Assembly: GCA_963754955.1 (NCBI GenBank)
Contig: CAVWHY010000010.1
Location: 1 to 64,000 of the forward strand
Source: CAVQJU01 sp963754955
GTDB lineage: Bacteria; Acidobacteriota; Vicinamibacteria; Vicinamibacterales; CAVVIG01
DNA: 64,000 nucleotides
Reading direction: 5' to 3'
Part shown: in pieces, positions 7,566 through 15,815 of the stretch
How the letters are laid out: each line of letters begins with the position of its first letter
How positions within the stretch are numbered: the first letter of the stretch is position 1
The notes under the pieces: generated by a model
The model's input: the letters and a program-made list of their open reading frames with translations, nothing else
Databases searched by the model: none
What the model was told of the DNA's origin: nothing
Position numbers and translations under genes: made by a program

Positions 7566-9396
7566 ATGGCGGTCAGGATGGGCGCCGCGGTGGCGCTCGC
7601 GCTGCTGTTGGGCCTGCCGTCGCGTGGGGCCGCCCAGGACCAGGGCGGCGGCGCCGTCTTCCGGGCCAGTTGTGCCTCATGTCACGGTTCACCAGACGGC
7701 GCCGCGCCCGCGAATGCTCCGGATCTCGCGACACTGCGACAGGCCAGCCCGGAGGCGATTCTCAACACGCTGCTGAACGGCAAGATGCGAATCCAGGCGA
7801 CGCCCCTGAGCGACGCCGATCGGCGCGCTGTCGCGGAGTTTCTCGGCGGACGCGCGATACGAGAGACATCGACCGACGCGTCCGTCGTGCGCCTGCAAGT
7901 CGTCGTCACCCTTTCGGGGAGATGGGCCGCCGGCGATTGGAACGGCTGGGGCAACGGCCTCGAGAACACGCGCTTCGCCTCGAAGGCGGGCCTGACCGCC
8001 GCGATCTGCCGAAGCTGACATTGAAGTGGGCGTTCGGCTACACCGACGTCACGTCCGCGCGTGCCCAGCCGGCGCTCGTCGGCAACCGGTTGTTCGTCGC
8101 CAGCGATCGGGGCGACGTCTATGCCCTCGATCCGGGAACCGGATGCGCGCACTGGTCGTTCCGCGCGGAAGCGACCGTCCGTACCGCGCTCCTGGTCGCA
8201 CCGTACCGGGTGCCGGGCGGCGCCAGCGGATGGGCGGTCTTCTTCGGCGATCTGAGAGCCAACGCGTACGCGGTGGACGCCACGACCGGCCGATCAGTCT
8301 GGATCCGAAAGATCGACGAGCATCCGTACGCCGCGATCACCGGCGACGCTCGCGTATTACGACGGCCGCATCTTACGTGCCGGTCCAGGGCCTCAACGAA
8401 GAAGTCCAGGGCGGTCGGCCGCAGTACCGAATGCTGCACGTTCCGCGGCAGCGTCTCGGCGCTCGACGCCGGCACCGGGACGGTCATCTGGAAGACCTAC
8501 ACAGTCGGCGAGCGCCAATCGCGCGGCACGAACGCGACCGGCACGCCGCAGTGGGGCCCTGCCGGCGGCGGCATCTGGTCGGCGCCGACGATCGACGTTC
8601 GTCGAGGCGCAGTGTACGTCGGCACCGGCAACGGGTACGCCGATCCCGCGCAGCCGATGACCGATGCCATCGTCGCTCTCGACATCAAGAGCGGCAAGCG
8701 TGCGCTGGTCCAATCAGCTGACGCCGGACGACACCTGGACGCTCGGCTGCCGCGCGAAGAACCCGGACAACCCGAACTGTCCGGACACGCTCGGTCCCGA
8801 CTTCGACTTCTCGGCGTCGCCCGCGCTCGTCAACGCCGGCGGGCGCGATCTGCTGGTGCTGCCGCAGAAATCGGGCATGGCCTACGCGCTCGATCCCGAC
8901 AAGCAGGGCGCGCTCGTCTGGCAGCTGCGAATCGGCCAGGGCAGCGGCCGCGGCGGCCAGTGGGGCGGCGCCACCGACGGACGTCCGCGAATATATCGGG
9001 GTCAATGGAACGGCGCGGCGGTGGGCGGGATCGTCGCCATCGACATCGCCAGCGGCAAACGGGCGTGGCAGCCGTCCGGCGGAGCCGCCGCTGTGCGGCA
9101 CGCCCAGCCGCGACTGCAACGCCTCGCAAGGAGCGGCCGTGACGGCGATTCCCGGCGCCGTGCTCTCGGGGTCGCAGGACGGCGGCATCCGCGCCTACGC
9201 GTCCGACGACGGCACGCTGCTTTGGCAGTTCGACACCAACCGCGAGTTCACGACCGTGAACGGCGTGAAGGCGAAAGGCGGCAGCATCGACGGTCCCGGC
9301 GCGGTTGCGGCGGGCGGCTTGCTGTTCGTGAACTCCGGCTACGGTGGCATCGTCGGCCGGCCCGGCAACGTGCTGCTGGTGTTTGGCGCCCAGTGA
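7566..9396 (+). pseudogene. PQQ-dependent polyvinyl-alcohol-dehydrogenase-like gene, many frameshifts
   Basis: The pieces together encode a signal peptide (ending SRGAAQ), a cytochrome c domain with the haem motif CASCH, and an eight-bladed PQQ beta-propeller (repeats such as VYALDPGTG and VAIDIASGKRAW), ending VGRPGNVLLVFGAQ. The family oxidises secondary alcohols in the periplasm and passes electrons to cytochrome c. Breaks: one missing base near 8005, extra bases near 8343, 8373, 8430, 8703 and 9088, and perhaps a compensating pair near 8985-9020. Three +1 shifts within 90 bp return to the original frame. Either the gene is decayed or this stretch is poorly sequenced. The gene name is not certain because related PQQ dehydrogenases share this layout. 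Confidence 0.7.
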
Positions 9397-9570
9397 TATG
9401 GCGAAGGATAGCCACATGTGAAAGCTCCGCGAGACCCAGGGTTCCAGATCCAGCACGTCGCCATTGCCGGAACCCACATGGCCTGAACAGGCCTGTTTGA
9501 TGTTCTCACGCGGACAGGCGGTCGGCTCGTTCGAAACCGCCGGCCGCCAAGGCCGTCCAGGCGATACCGA

Positions 9571-9750
9571 CCAAGCATTGGTGACGCCCGGGGTGATTCC
9601 GAGCTTCGCGAACGATCGGTGCGCCTCATCGAAGTGATCGCCGGCCCGACGCAGATCGCCGACGGCGACCTCGACAAACCCGAGCGTGGATTCGGCCAGT
9701 GCGACGACTGCGCCGTCCGACCCGTCTGAAAGTGTGAGACTGAGCTCGCC
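9571..9750 (-). pseudogene. Possible remnant of a TPR-repeat protein
   Basis: The minus strand reads ALAESTLGFVEVAVGDLRRA followed by a DHFDEAHRSFAKLGI-like segment. This resembles one tetratricopeptide repeat of the type found in AfsR/LuxR-like regulators. It has no start, is preceded by a stop at 9766-9768, and runs into unrelated sequence. About sixty residues only, so this is tentative. Confidence 0.25.
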
Positions 9751-9772
9751 ATCGTGACGCGCGCGTCACGAT
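9751..9772. repeat. 22-bp perfect palindrome
   Basis: ATCGTGACGCG followed by its exact reverse complement. No gene starts nearby, so a role as an operator is only a possibility. Confidence 0.5.
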
Positions 9773-10377
9773 CGCCTTGCGCGTCGCACAAAACCATCAC
9801 GCCAACGAAAGTCTTTTGCCCGGACCTATACCGGCAGCGTCTGCACGCGCGGGAACTGGTCATATCATCGGAGCCCCTCGCGGCGCAGGACGTGACATTG
9901 TCCCGTATCCTGCCGATGCAGGCAGGACGGTGGGCGACTGTATGGGGGCGGTGTTCCGGCTCAATCTGCGGACCGCTGTCGCACCTGTACGCTCGGTGAT
10001 CGACGGAAGACCGACGGACGTCGTCGTTGCGCCAAGTGGTCGACGGGAAATGCGTTGGTGGGATCTGGCGCGAATAAACACGCGGGAGAGGTCAGGCCGT
10101 TCGACGTGAGCCGCTCGGTTCGATGGGCTGAATCAGCATCGCCTGGCCCGAAGGCTTACCGACTTGTCGACATCGTGGCGCCCGTGCATTCGGCGACGAC
10201 GTCCTCGCCGCGGCCATCGTCGACCGCCTGCACCCTCACAGTCAGCCGCTGATGTCCGAAGACCAGAGCTACTGATTGCGGCAGAGGGAGAAGAGGAGCC
10301 TGCTCAGTCGAGCATCGAGAAACGACAGCTGACCACGTCCGATTTCTGCGCCGGGCAGCCATTTATGACTGTGGGCA

Positions 10378-10398
10378 CTCGCCGGCGCTGCCGGCGAG
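10378..10398. terminator. GC-rich hairpin, possible terminator
   Basis: CTCGCCGGC-gct-GCCGGCGAG, a perfect 9-bp stem with a 3-base loop, followed by a weak T-containing stretch (cgctattctt). No gene ends just upstream, so its function is unclear. Confidence 0.3.
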
Positions 10399-10468
10399 CG
10401 CTATTCTTAAACCACTGGATCGGGAGCGGTCGGTTTTGGCACACCGAGTCTTCGTTTCGTCGTTCGTT

Positions 10469-10496
10469 CCAGACCCTCGGACCTCTTGGACCTTCG
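10469..10496. repeat. Short 9-mer repeat, satellite of the array at 10898
   Basis: About three units of GGTCCNARA on the minus strand. Twenty bases (10475-10494) are identical to 10921-10940 in the main array 430 bp away. Confidence 0.7.
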
Positions 10497-10666
10497 TAAC
10501 AATTCTCATCGGGGTGTCACCACCTCTCGACGTCGAAGTCACCGCGTTCGGCGGCGAGGCAGACTTTCATCGCCGTGACGCACGCCTCGCGCGAGCGCGT
10601 ACTCCAATGGGTTGGTTATTTCCGGCAACACAGAGCGGTGCAGAATTTGCACCAGCGAGCACCACC

Positions 10667-10897
10667 ATGGACACGCGCGCCCCGCGAACACACCTATCCC
10701 TCTGGCGTCAGGCCGCCGGCTCCGACACGCCGCCGCTGCCGGTCCGTCACGACGAGATCGCGGCGCTTGCGTACTCGAAATATCTGAATCGGCGGGATTG
10801 GCGGGGCGCCGTCGACCACTGGCTCGAGGCCGAACGTGAACTGCGATGCGAGATGGTCGCCCGCATCGCCGCGGACTCTAATCGGTCGGACTCCTAG
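10667..10897 (+). CDS. DUF2934 domain small protein
   Basis: 76 residues from the ATG at 10667 (MDTRAPRTHLSLWRQ). The C-terminal half, EIAALAYSKYLNRRDWRGAV followed by DHWLEAEREL, matches DUF2934, a short helical motif (AY-x-ly-x-RG ... DW-x-AE-x-EL) found in many soil bacteria with no known function. Longer upstream starts add sequence with no family resemblance. The gene converges with the luciferase-like gene, and the two stops are separated exactly by a 9-mer tandem array. Confidence 0.7.
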   Translation: MDTRAPRTHLSLWRQAAGSDTPPLPVRHDEIAALAYSKYLNRRDWRGAVDHWLEAERELRCEMVARIAADSNRSDS

Positions 10898-10977
10898 GGC
10901 CCTCTCCGACCTCTCGCACTCCTCGGACCTCTTGGACCTTTGGGACCTTTGGGACCTCTCGGATCTCTCGGACCCTT
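10898..10977. repeat. 9-bp tandem repeat array between convergent genes
   Basis: Read on the minus strand the units are GGTCCGAGA, GATCCGAGA, GGTCCCAAA twice, GGTCCAAGA, GGTCCGAGG, AGTGCGAGA and GGTCGGAGA: about eight copies, consensus GGTCCNARA. The array fills the whole gap between two stop codons. Confidence 0.85.
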
Positions 10978-12057
10978 CTACTGTCCCTGGAACGTGAACG
11001 CCCCGGCCGTGTAACCGGCCTTGTCGAGCAATTCCTGCACGAGCGGCTGGACCTTCGTGCCGTACAGCTCGATGCTTTTCATCATCAGGTCGTGGGGCAG
11101 TGTCCCGTTGCTGTACTTCATGTCGAAGCGCGTGAGACCGAGCGCCTGGATCGTCGCCGCGATTTTCTTCGCCACCGTTTCCGGCGAGCCGACGCAAATC
11201 GCGCCGTCCGGCCCCGCGCCGTGGTCGAACTGCGCGCGCGTGATGGGTGCCCATCCACGCTCTGAGCCGATTTGCGTCATCAGCGCCTTGTGATGTGGCC
11301 AGAGCTCCTCGCGCGCCTGCTCGTCGGTCGCGGCCACGTGCCCGGGCGAGTGCGCACCGATCGGGAGCACGTCGTGGTTGAAGTGTGCCAGCGCGCGATG
11401 AAAAAGATCGACATACGGCGCGAACCGTTTCGGATCGCCGCCGATGATGGCCAGCATGAGTGGAAGATTATGGCGCGCCGCCCGCACGACGGAGTCCGGC
11501 GTGCCGCCGACGCCGACCCAGGTCTTCAATTTCCCGCCGTGTTCGATCGGCGGGTACACGATCTGATCGCGCAGCGGCGCCCGCGTCGTGCCTGACCAGG
11601 TCACCGGCTTCCCGGCCAGCACCGCGACGAACAGGTCGAGCTTCTCCTCGAACAGCGTTTCGTACTCCGCCATGTCGAACCCGAAGAGCGGAAACGACTC
11701 GGTGAACGAGCCCCGGCCCACGATCACCTCCGCCCGCCCGTTTGACAGCGCGTTCAGCGTGGAGAAGCGCTGGTACACGCGAATCGGGTCGTCCGAGTTC
11801 AGCACCGTCACCGCCGACCCGAGGTGAATCCGCGAGGTCTGGGCCGCGATGGCCGCCAGGACGACTTCCGGGGCGGAGACCGCGAAGTCCTTCCGATGGT
11901 GTTCCCCGACGCCGAAGAATGTGAGCCCGACCTGATCGGCGAGGACGGCCTGTGTCACCACGTCCCGCATCGTGTGCGCGTGGGAGTGCGGCTGGCCGTT
12001 CGTGTCGAGGGTCACGTCGCCGAAGGTATCGAGCCCGAGTTCAATCGCATCCGCCAT
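10978..12057 (-). CDS. LLM-class (luciferase-like) flavin-dependent oxidoreductase
   Basis: 359 residues from the ATG at 12057 (MADAIELGLDTFGDVT). The bacterial-luciferase-like TIM barrel is recognisable from LADQVGLTFFGVGEHHRKDF, the strand-helix TSRIHLGSAVTVLNSDDP, GRAEVIVGRGSFTESF and a C-terminal ICVGSPETVAKKI. Such enzymes use reduced FMN or F420; which one cannot be told here. The final residues QLGTKV..LVQELLDK are usual for the clade. It is divergent from the MBL gene, with start codons about 20 bp apart, so a shared promoter region must lie inside one of the coding sequences or be very short. Confidence 0.88.
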   Translation of the reverse strand: MADAIELGLDTFGDVTLDTNGQPHSHAHTMRDVVTQAVLADQVGLTFFGVGEHHRKDFAVSAPEVVLAAIAAQTSRIHLGSAVTVLNSDDPIRVYQRFSTLNALSNGRAEVIVGRGSFTESFPLFGFDMAEYETLFEEKLDLFVAVLAGKPVTWSGTTRAPLRDQIVYPPIEHGGKLKTWVGVGGTPDSVVRAARHNLPLMLAIIGGDPKRFAPYVDLFHRALAHFNHDVLPIGAHSPGHVAATDEQAREELWPHHKALMTQIGSERGWAPITRAQFDHGAGPDGAICVGSPETVAKKIAATIQALGLTRFDMKYSNGTLPHDLMMKSIELYGTKVQPLVQELLDKAGYTAGAFTFQGQ

Positions 12058-12078
12058 TCTCCGAGTGTACAATGCCGC

Positions 12079-13089
12079 GTGCTTTTCGCGCTTCGGCGGC
12101 ACACCCGACGGCGGTTCGTGGGCATCGCTGGCGTTGCCGGCGCGCTGCTGCTCGGATCCGTCGGCCGCTGTTCACACGCAGCAGAGAACCGTCCACGATC
12201 GACATCCTCAAGGTTCACGGTCAGGTGTATCTGCTCGCCGGCCCGGCGGGCAACACGTTGGTCCAGGTCGGCACCCAGGGCGTCCTCGTCGTCGACACGC
12301 AGCGCGACCAGGACGCCGACGACGTGCTCGACGCCATCAGGAAGGTCGCCGGCGACAAGCCGATTCGGCTGGTCGTCAACACGCACGCCCACGCGGATCA
12401 CACGGGCGGCAACCTGAAGATCGCCCAGGCCGGCTCGCAGCTGGTCGCGGGAAACTTCGCGCAGCAGCTCGGCCAGGAAGGCGCGCGGAGCGCGTTCATC
12501 GTCGCTCACGAGAACGTGCTCAAGGCGATGAGCGCGCCGACAGGCGCCGCGTCGCCCTCGCCGTTCGGCGCGTGGCCGACCGACACGTTCTTCCAGGAAG
12601 AAAAGGATCTCTACTTCAACGAGGAAGGCATTCAGCTCGTGTACGAGCCGGCGGCGCATACCGACGGCGACATCCTCGTGTTCTTCCGGAGCTCGGATGT
12701 GATCGCGACAGGCGACGTCTTCAACATCACGAGCTACCCGGCGATCGACCTCGCGCGCAAAGGCCACGTCAACGGCATCATCGAAGTCGCTCAACCGCAT
12801 CATCGACCTGGCGATTTCCGAACAGTTCACCGAGGGCGGAACGCGCGTCGTGCCGGGCCATGGCCGGATCTGCGACGAGTTCGAGGTCGTCGAATACCGC
12901 GACATGGTCACGATCGTCCGCGATCGCGTGCAGGCGATGATCCGCAAGGGCCTGACGATCGATCAAATCAAGGCCGCGCGCCCCACGCTCGACTTCGATC
13001 CGCGCTACGGATCGCAGACCGGGCCCGGAACCACGTCGACGGCGACGTTCGTCGAAAGCGTCTACGCCAATTTGAGAGGCGCCAGGTGA
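12079..13089 (+). CDS. Exported metallo-beta-lactamase-fold hydrolase (two frameshifts)
   Basis: The metal site is clear: NTHAHADHTGG, a later AAHTDGD, and PGHGRICDEFE. The fold region reads VHGQVYLLAGPAGNTLVQVG onward. A GTG at 12079 opens a frame with a good Tat-like signal (ALRRHTRRRFVGIAGVAGAL). One missing base near 12190 is then needed to reach the catalytic frame. An ATG at 12072 is already in the catalytic frame but has no credible signal. A second break, one extra base near 12786, separates the middle from the C-terminus. With both corrected the protein has 336 residues. TACAAT at 12068-12073 could be a -10 box for a leaderless mRNA starting at the GTG. Substrate unknown. Confidence 0.75.
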
Positions 13090-13110
13090 GGCACGCTGTG
13101 CATCGCGGCC

Positions 13111-13941
13111 ATGTGGGTGCTGCTGACGAGCGCGACGGCGTCGGCGCAAGTGGATCTCACCGGCAGCTGGCAGGCGGTCTTCCACGAGGACCAGCCCGAG
13201 CGGATTCCCGGCCCGGCGCTCGGCGACTACCTTGGCCTGCCGATCAACGACAGCGCCCGGGCGTTCGCGGAGGCGTGGGATGCCTCGCGTCTCACTGTCC
13301 CGGAACATCAGTGCCGTGCGCATTCGGCGCCGTACATCCTGCGGGGACCGGCAAACGTCCGGATCTGGGAAGAACGCGATCCGCAGACGCAGAACGTCGT
13401 CGCATTGCACGTGGACATCAGCAACTTCCAGCAGCGTCGTGTCATCTGGATGGACGGCCGTCCCCATCCGTCACCGAATGCCGAGCACACGTGGATGGGA
13501 TTTTCGACCGGCGCCTGGCGCGGCGACGCGCTCGTCGTGACGACGACGCACATCAAGCAGATGTGGCATCGACGCAACGGGATCCCGCAGAGCGACAAGG
13601 TCGAGCTGGTGGAGGAGTTCGTTCGCCACGGCAACGTCCTGACGCAGGTGACGTTCACGAATGACCCCGTTTACCTCACCGAGCATCTCGTCAAATCCAC
13701 CAACTTCCTGCTTAACCCTCGCCCGCTGACACCGCAGCAGCTGCTGTATCCGTGCCAGTCGGTGGTCGAAGTGGCGGCGCAGAAACGCGGCGCCGTCCCG
13801 CACTATTTGCCTGGCGAGAACCCGTTCCTGGCCGAGTTCCGCAGCCAGGCTCATCTGCCTGAAATCGCGACGCGAGGCGGGGCCGCGACGACGTATCCCG
13901 AGTTCCAGCAGAGGATCAACGACATCGGCACCGGGAAGTAG
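13111..13941 (+). CDS. Secreted acidobacterial protein related to the 'LTGNW' domain
   Basis: 276 residues from the ATG at 13111, with a short signal (WVLLTSATASAQ). The mature chain begins VDLTGSWQAVFHEDQPERIP, followed by GFSTGAWRGDALVVTTTHIK and FTNDPVYL. The order DGR, then G-x-S-x-G-x-W-x-GD-x-LV, then R-x-GN, then DP is the same as in the C-terminal domain of the 599-residue protein at 1585-3384. Function unknown. The start is uncertain because in-frame sequence continues directly from the stop of the MBL gene, 19 bp away; the two are probably cotranscribed. Confidence 0.7.
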   Translation: MWVLLTSATASAQVDLTGSWQAVFHEDQPERIPGPALGDYLGLPINDSARAFAEAWDASRLTVPEHQCRAHSAPYILRGPANVRIWEERDPQTQNVVALHVDISNFQQRRVIWMDGRPHPSPNAEHTWMGFSTGAWRGDALVVTTTHIKQMWHRRNGIPQSDKVELVEEFVRHGNVLTQVTFTNDPVYLTEHLVKSTNFLLNPRPLTPQQLLYPCQSVVEVAAQKRGAVPHYLPGENPFLAEFRSQAHLPEIATRGGAATTYPEFQQRINDIGTGK

Positions 13942-14003
13942 CCGCACGTTGTGGCTTCGTTAAGGGTGGCGCTCGCGAGCGTCGTCCGCTATCATCGGCC
14001 GCA

Positions 14004-14345
14004 ATGCGCGATCCGGTCGTGCGCGAGTTCCTCCTCGGCTTCTGGAAAATTCACATTCTGCATCATGCCGGCGAGGGCGGCATCTACGGGCAGTGGATGC
14101 TCGAGGAGCTGCACCATCACGGCTACCGCCTGAGCCCGGGGACGTTGTATCCGATCCTCGCGCGCATGGCGAAGCGCGGCTGGCTCAAAGCCGCGGAGCC
14201 CAGCCGCCCCAGCGGCGTGCGCCTCTACCGCCTGACGCCGAAAGGCCGAGAGGTTCTGAAACAGGTGCAGCACTCGCTTGCGGAGCTCACCGGCGAAGTG
14301 TCGCCTCGACGCTCGACGAAGTCCCGCCGCGCGACCTCGTCCTAG
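14004..14345 (+). CDS. PadR-family transcriptional regulator
   Basis: 113 residues. The PadR winged helix is seen in KIHILHHAGEGGIYGQWMLE, then GYRLSPGTLYPILARMAKRGWL (recognition helix) and GVRLYRLTPKGREVLKQV (wing). It lacks the long C-terminal helix of larger PadR proteins. It lies 24-60 bp before a TolC-RND-MFP efflux operon on the same strand, and PadR proteins commonly repress such pumps in response to their substrates. Probable operator: the near-palindrome TACGGAATTCGTA just after the -10 box of the pump operon. Confidence 0.85.
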   Translation: MRDPVVREFLLGFWKIHILHHAGEGGIYGQWMLEELHHHGYRLSPGTLYPILARMAKRGWLKAAEPSRPSGVRLYRLTPKGREVLKQVQHSLAELTGEVSPRRSTKSRRATSS

Positions 14346-14369
14346 CCGGCCGTTTTCCAGTCCCACCGA

Positions 14370-15803
14370 GTGTTGACAGCTGCGGCGACGGCGGTTCATA
14401 GTTACGGAATTCGTAGACGATTAGCGATACTCGTGCCGGTCGTGTGCGCAGCAGCGGTTTCCGTCGCGGCGCAGGACGCGCAGATCACCGGGCAGCCGCT
14501 CACGCTCGAACAGGCCGTCCAGTACGCCGGCGACCACTACCCCGCGGTGCGGGCGGCGCTCGAGCGCGTCAACGCGTCGGAGGCCGACGTCGAGGTCGCG
14601 CGATCGGCGTATCTCCCCAGGCTTGACTCGCTGTGGCAGTCGAACCGGGCGACCGCCAACAACATCTTCGGACAGGTCCTGCCGCAGTCGGTGATCCCCG
14701 CGATGTCGGGTCCTGTTCTGCCTTCGGCTTCCGGACAGAGCGTCTGGGGGAGCGCGACCGGCGCGCTGTTCGCCTGGGAGCCTTTCGATTTCGGACTCCG
14801 AAAGGCCACGGTCTCCAGCGCCGAGTCGCTGGTCGCGCAGGCCCGCGCCGGCGAATCGCTGACACGACTCGACGTTCAGCGCACCGTCGCGTCGGCCTTC
14901 CTCGACATCGTCGCGGCCGAGCGGGCCGTTGCCGCCGTCCAGGCGGACTTCGATCGACGCGATGTGCTGTCGCGCAGCATCCATGCGCTCGTCGACAACC
15001 AGCTCCGGCCGGGGGCCGAGGCGTCACGATCGGACGCGGAGCGGGCCGCGTCGCAGACCCGGCTGATCCAGGGACAGCAGGCGTTGATCCTCGCCAGAAC
15101 GGCCCTGGCGCGGGCGCTGGGTATCAAGACCGCGAACGTCCAGATCGACATCGGAGATCTGCTCGACCGGATGCCCGCGAGCGGCACGGGCGCCGGCTCA
15201 GCGGTGGGGCACCCGCTGGCGCGTGCCCGCCAGGCGGCAGTGGATGCCGTCAAAGCGCAGGAAGAAGTCCTCGCGCACACGGACTACCCGCGCGTGTACC
15301 TCCAGTCGAGCGTGTTCGCGCGCGGGAGTGGCGCGAGCCCCGGCGGAACGCTCGACGGCGGCGTCGACGGGCTCGGTCTCGACCGCGCCAACTGGGCTGC
15401 CGGGGTCCAGGTGGTGTTCCCGAACCTGTTCGACTTCTCCGGCCTGCATGCCAGAAAAACGGCTGCGTCCGCCACGGAGCGAGCCGAAACGGCGCTGTAC
15501 GATGAAGCCGTGCTGACCATCTCGAGCCAGCAGGCAGCGGCCGCTGCGCTGCTGCAGGCGGCCCGGGCCGTCGCGGCAAACACGCCTGTGCAGCTCGCGG
15601 CGGCACGGCAGAGTGAGACGCAGGCGCGCGCGCGGTACCAGGCAGGGCTGGCGAGTATTACCGAGATCGCCGACGCGCAGAGCCTGCTGGCGCAGGCCGA
15701 AGTGCAGGATCAAATCGCCCGCGTCGATGTCTGGCGCGGGCTGCTGGCCGAGGCCGTCGCGATCGGCGATCTGACGCCGTTCACCCGACTCCTCCGCCCC
15801 TAG
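14370..15803 (+). CDS. TolC-family outer-membrane efflux protein
   Basis: Up to 477 residues. The signal region (RRRLAILVPVVCAAAVSVAA) is followed by two outer-membrane-efflux-protein repeats: LTLEQAVQYAGDHYPAVRAA with long helices, then DAVKAQEEVLAHTDYPRVYL and the C-terminal ARARYQAGLASITEIADAQ. The product would form the trimeric outer-membrane channel for the adjoining RND pump. The GTG at 14370 is listed, but the true start is probably further right, close to the signal peptide, if the promoter at 14373-14402 is real. It is followed after 12 bp by the RND gene. Confidence 0.85.
   Translation: MLTAAATAVHSYGIRRRLAILVPVVCAAAVSVAAQDAQITGQPLTLEQAVQYAGDHYPAVRAALERVNASEADVEVARSAYLPRLDSLWQSNRATANNIFGQVLPQSVIPAMSGPVLPSASGQSVWGSATGALFAWEPFDFGLRKATVSSAESLVAQARAGESLTRLDVQRTVASAFLDIVAAERAVAAVQADFDRRDVLSRSIHALVDNQLRPGAEASRSDAERAASQTRLIQGQQALILARTALARALGIKTANVQIDIGDLLDRMPASGTGAGSAVGHPLARARQAAVDAVKAQEEVLAHTDYPRVYLQSSVFARGSGASPGGTLDGGVDGLGLDRANWAAGVQVVFPNLFDFSGLHARKTAASATERAETALYDEAVLTISSQQAAAAALLQAARAVAANTPVQLAAARQSETQARARYQAGLASITEIADAQSLLAQAEVQDQIARVDVWRGLLAEAVAIGDLTPFTRLLRP
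14373..14402 (+). promoter_or_regulatory. Probable promoter of the efflux operon
   Basis: TTGACA (14373-14378), an 18-bp spacer and CATAGT (14397-14402), followed by TACGGAATTCGTA, a near-palindrome that could bind the upstream PadR protein. If it is used, the mRNA begins near 14409 and the GTG at 14370 cannot start the TolC gene. Confidence 0.4.
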
Positions 15804-15815
15804 CAGGACGCCACC

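Larger units (their letters stand above)
9397..10666. other. 1.27-kb gene-poor region
   Basis: No intact gene is recognisable. It holds a possible TPR-like remnant on the minus strand (9571-9750), a 22-bp perfect palindrome (9751-9772), a 9-bp-stem hairpin (10378-10398) and a short 9-mer repeat (10469-10496). It may be degraded sequence between the PQQ gene and the DUF2934 gene. Confidence 0.5.

Noticed and set aside
9397..10666. tRNA or other structured RNA in the gene-poor stretch
   Set aside because: No cloverleaf or TTCGAATC-type T-loop pattern was seen on either strand; only simple hairpins.
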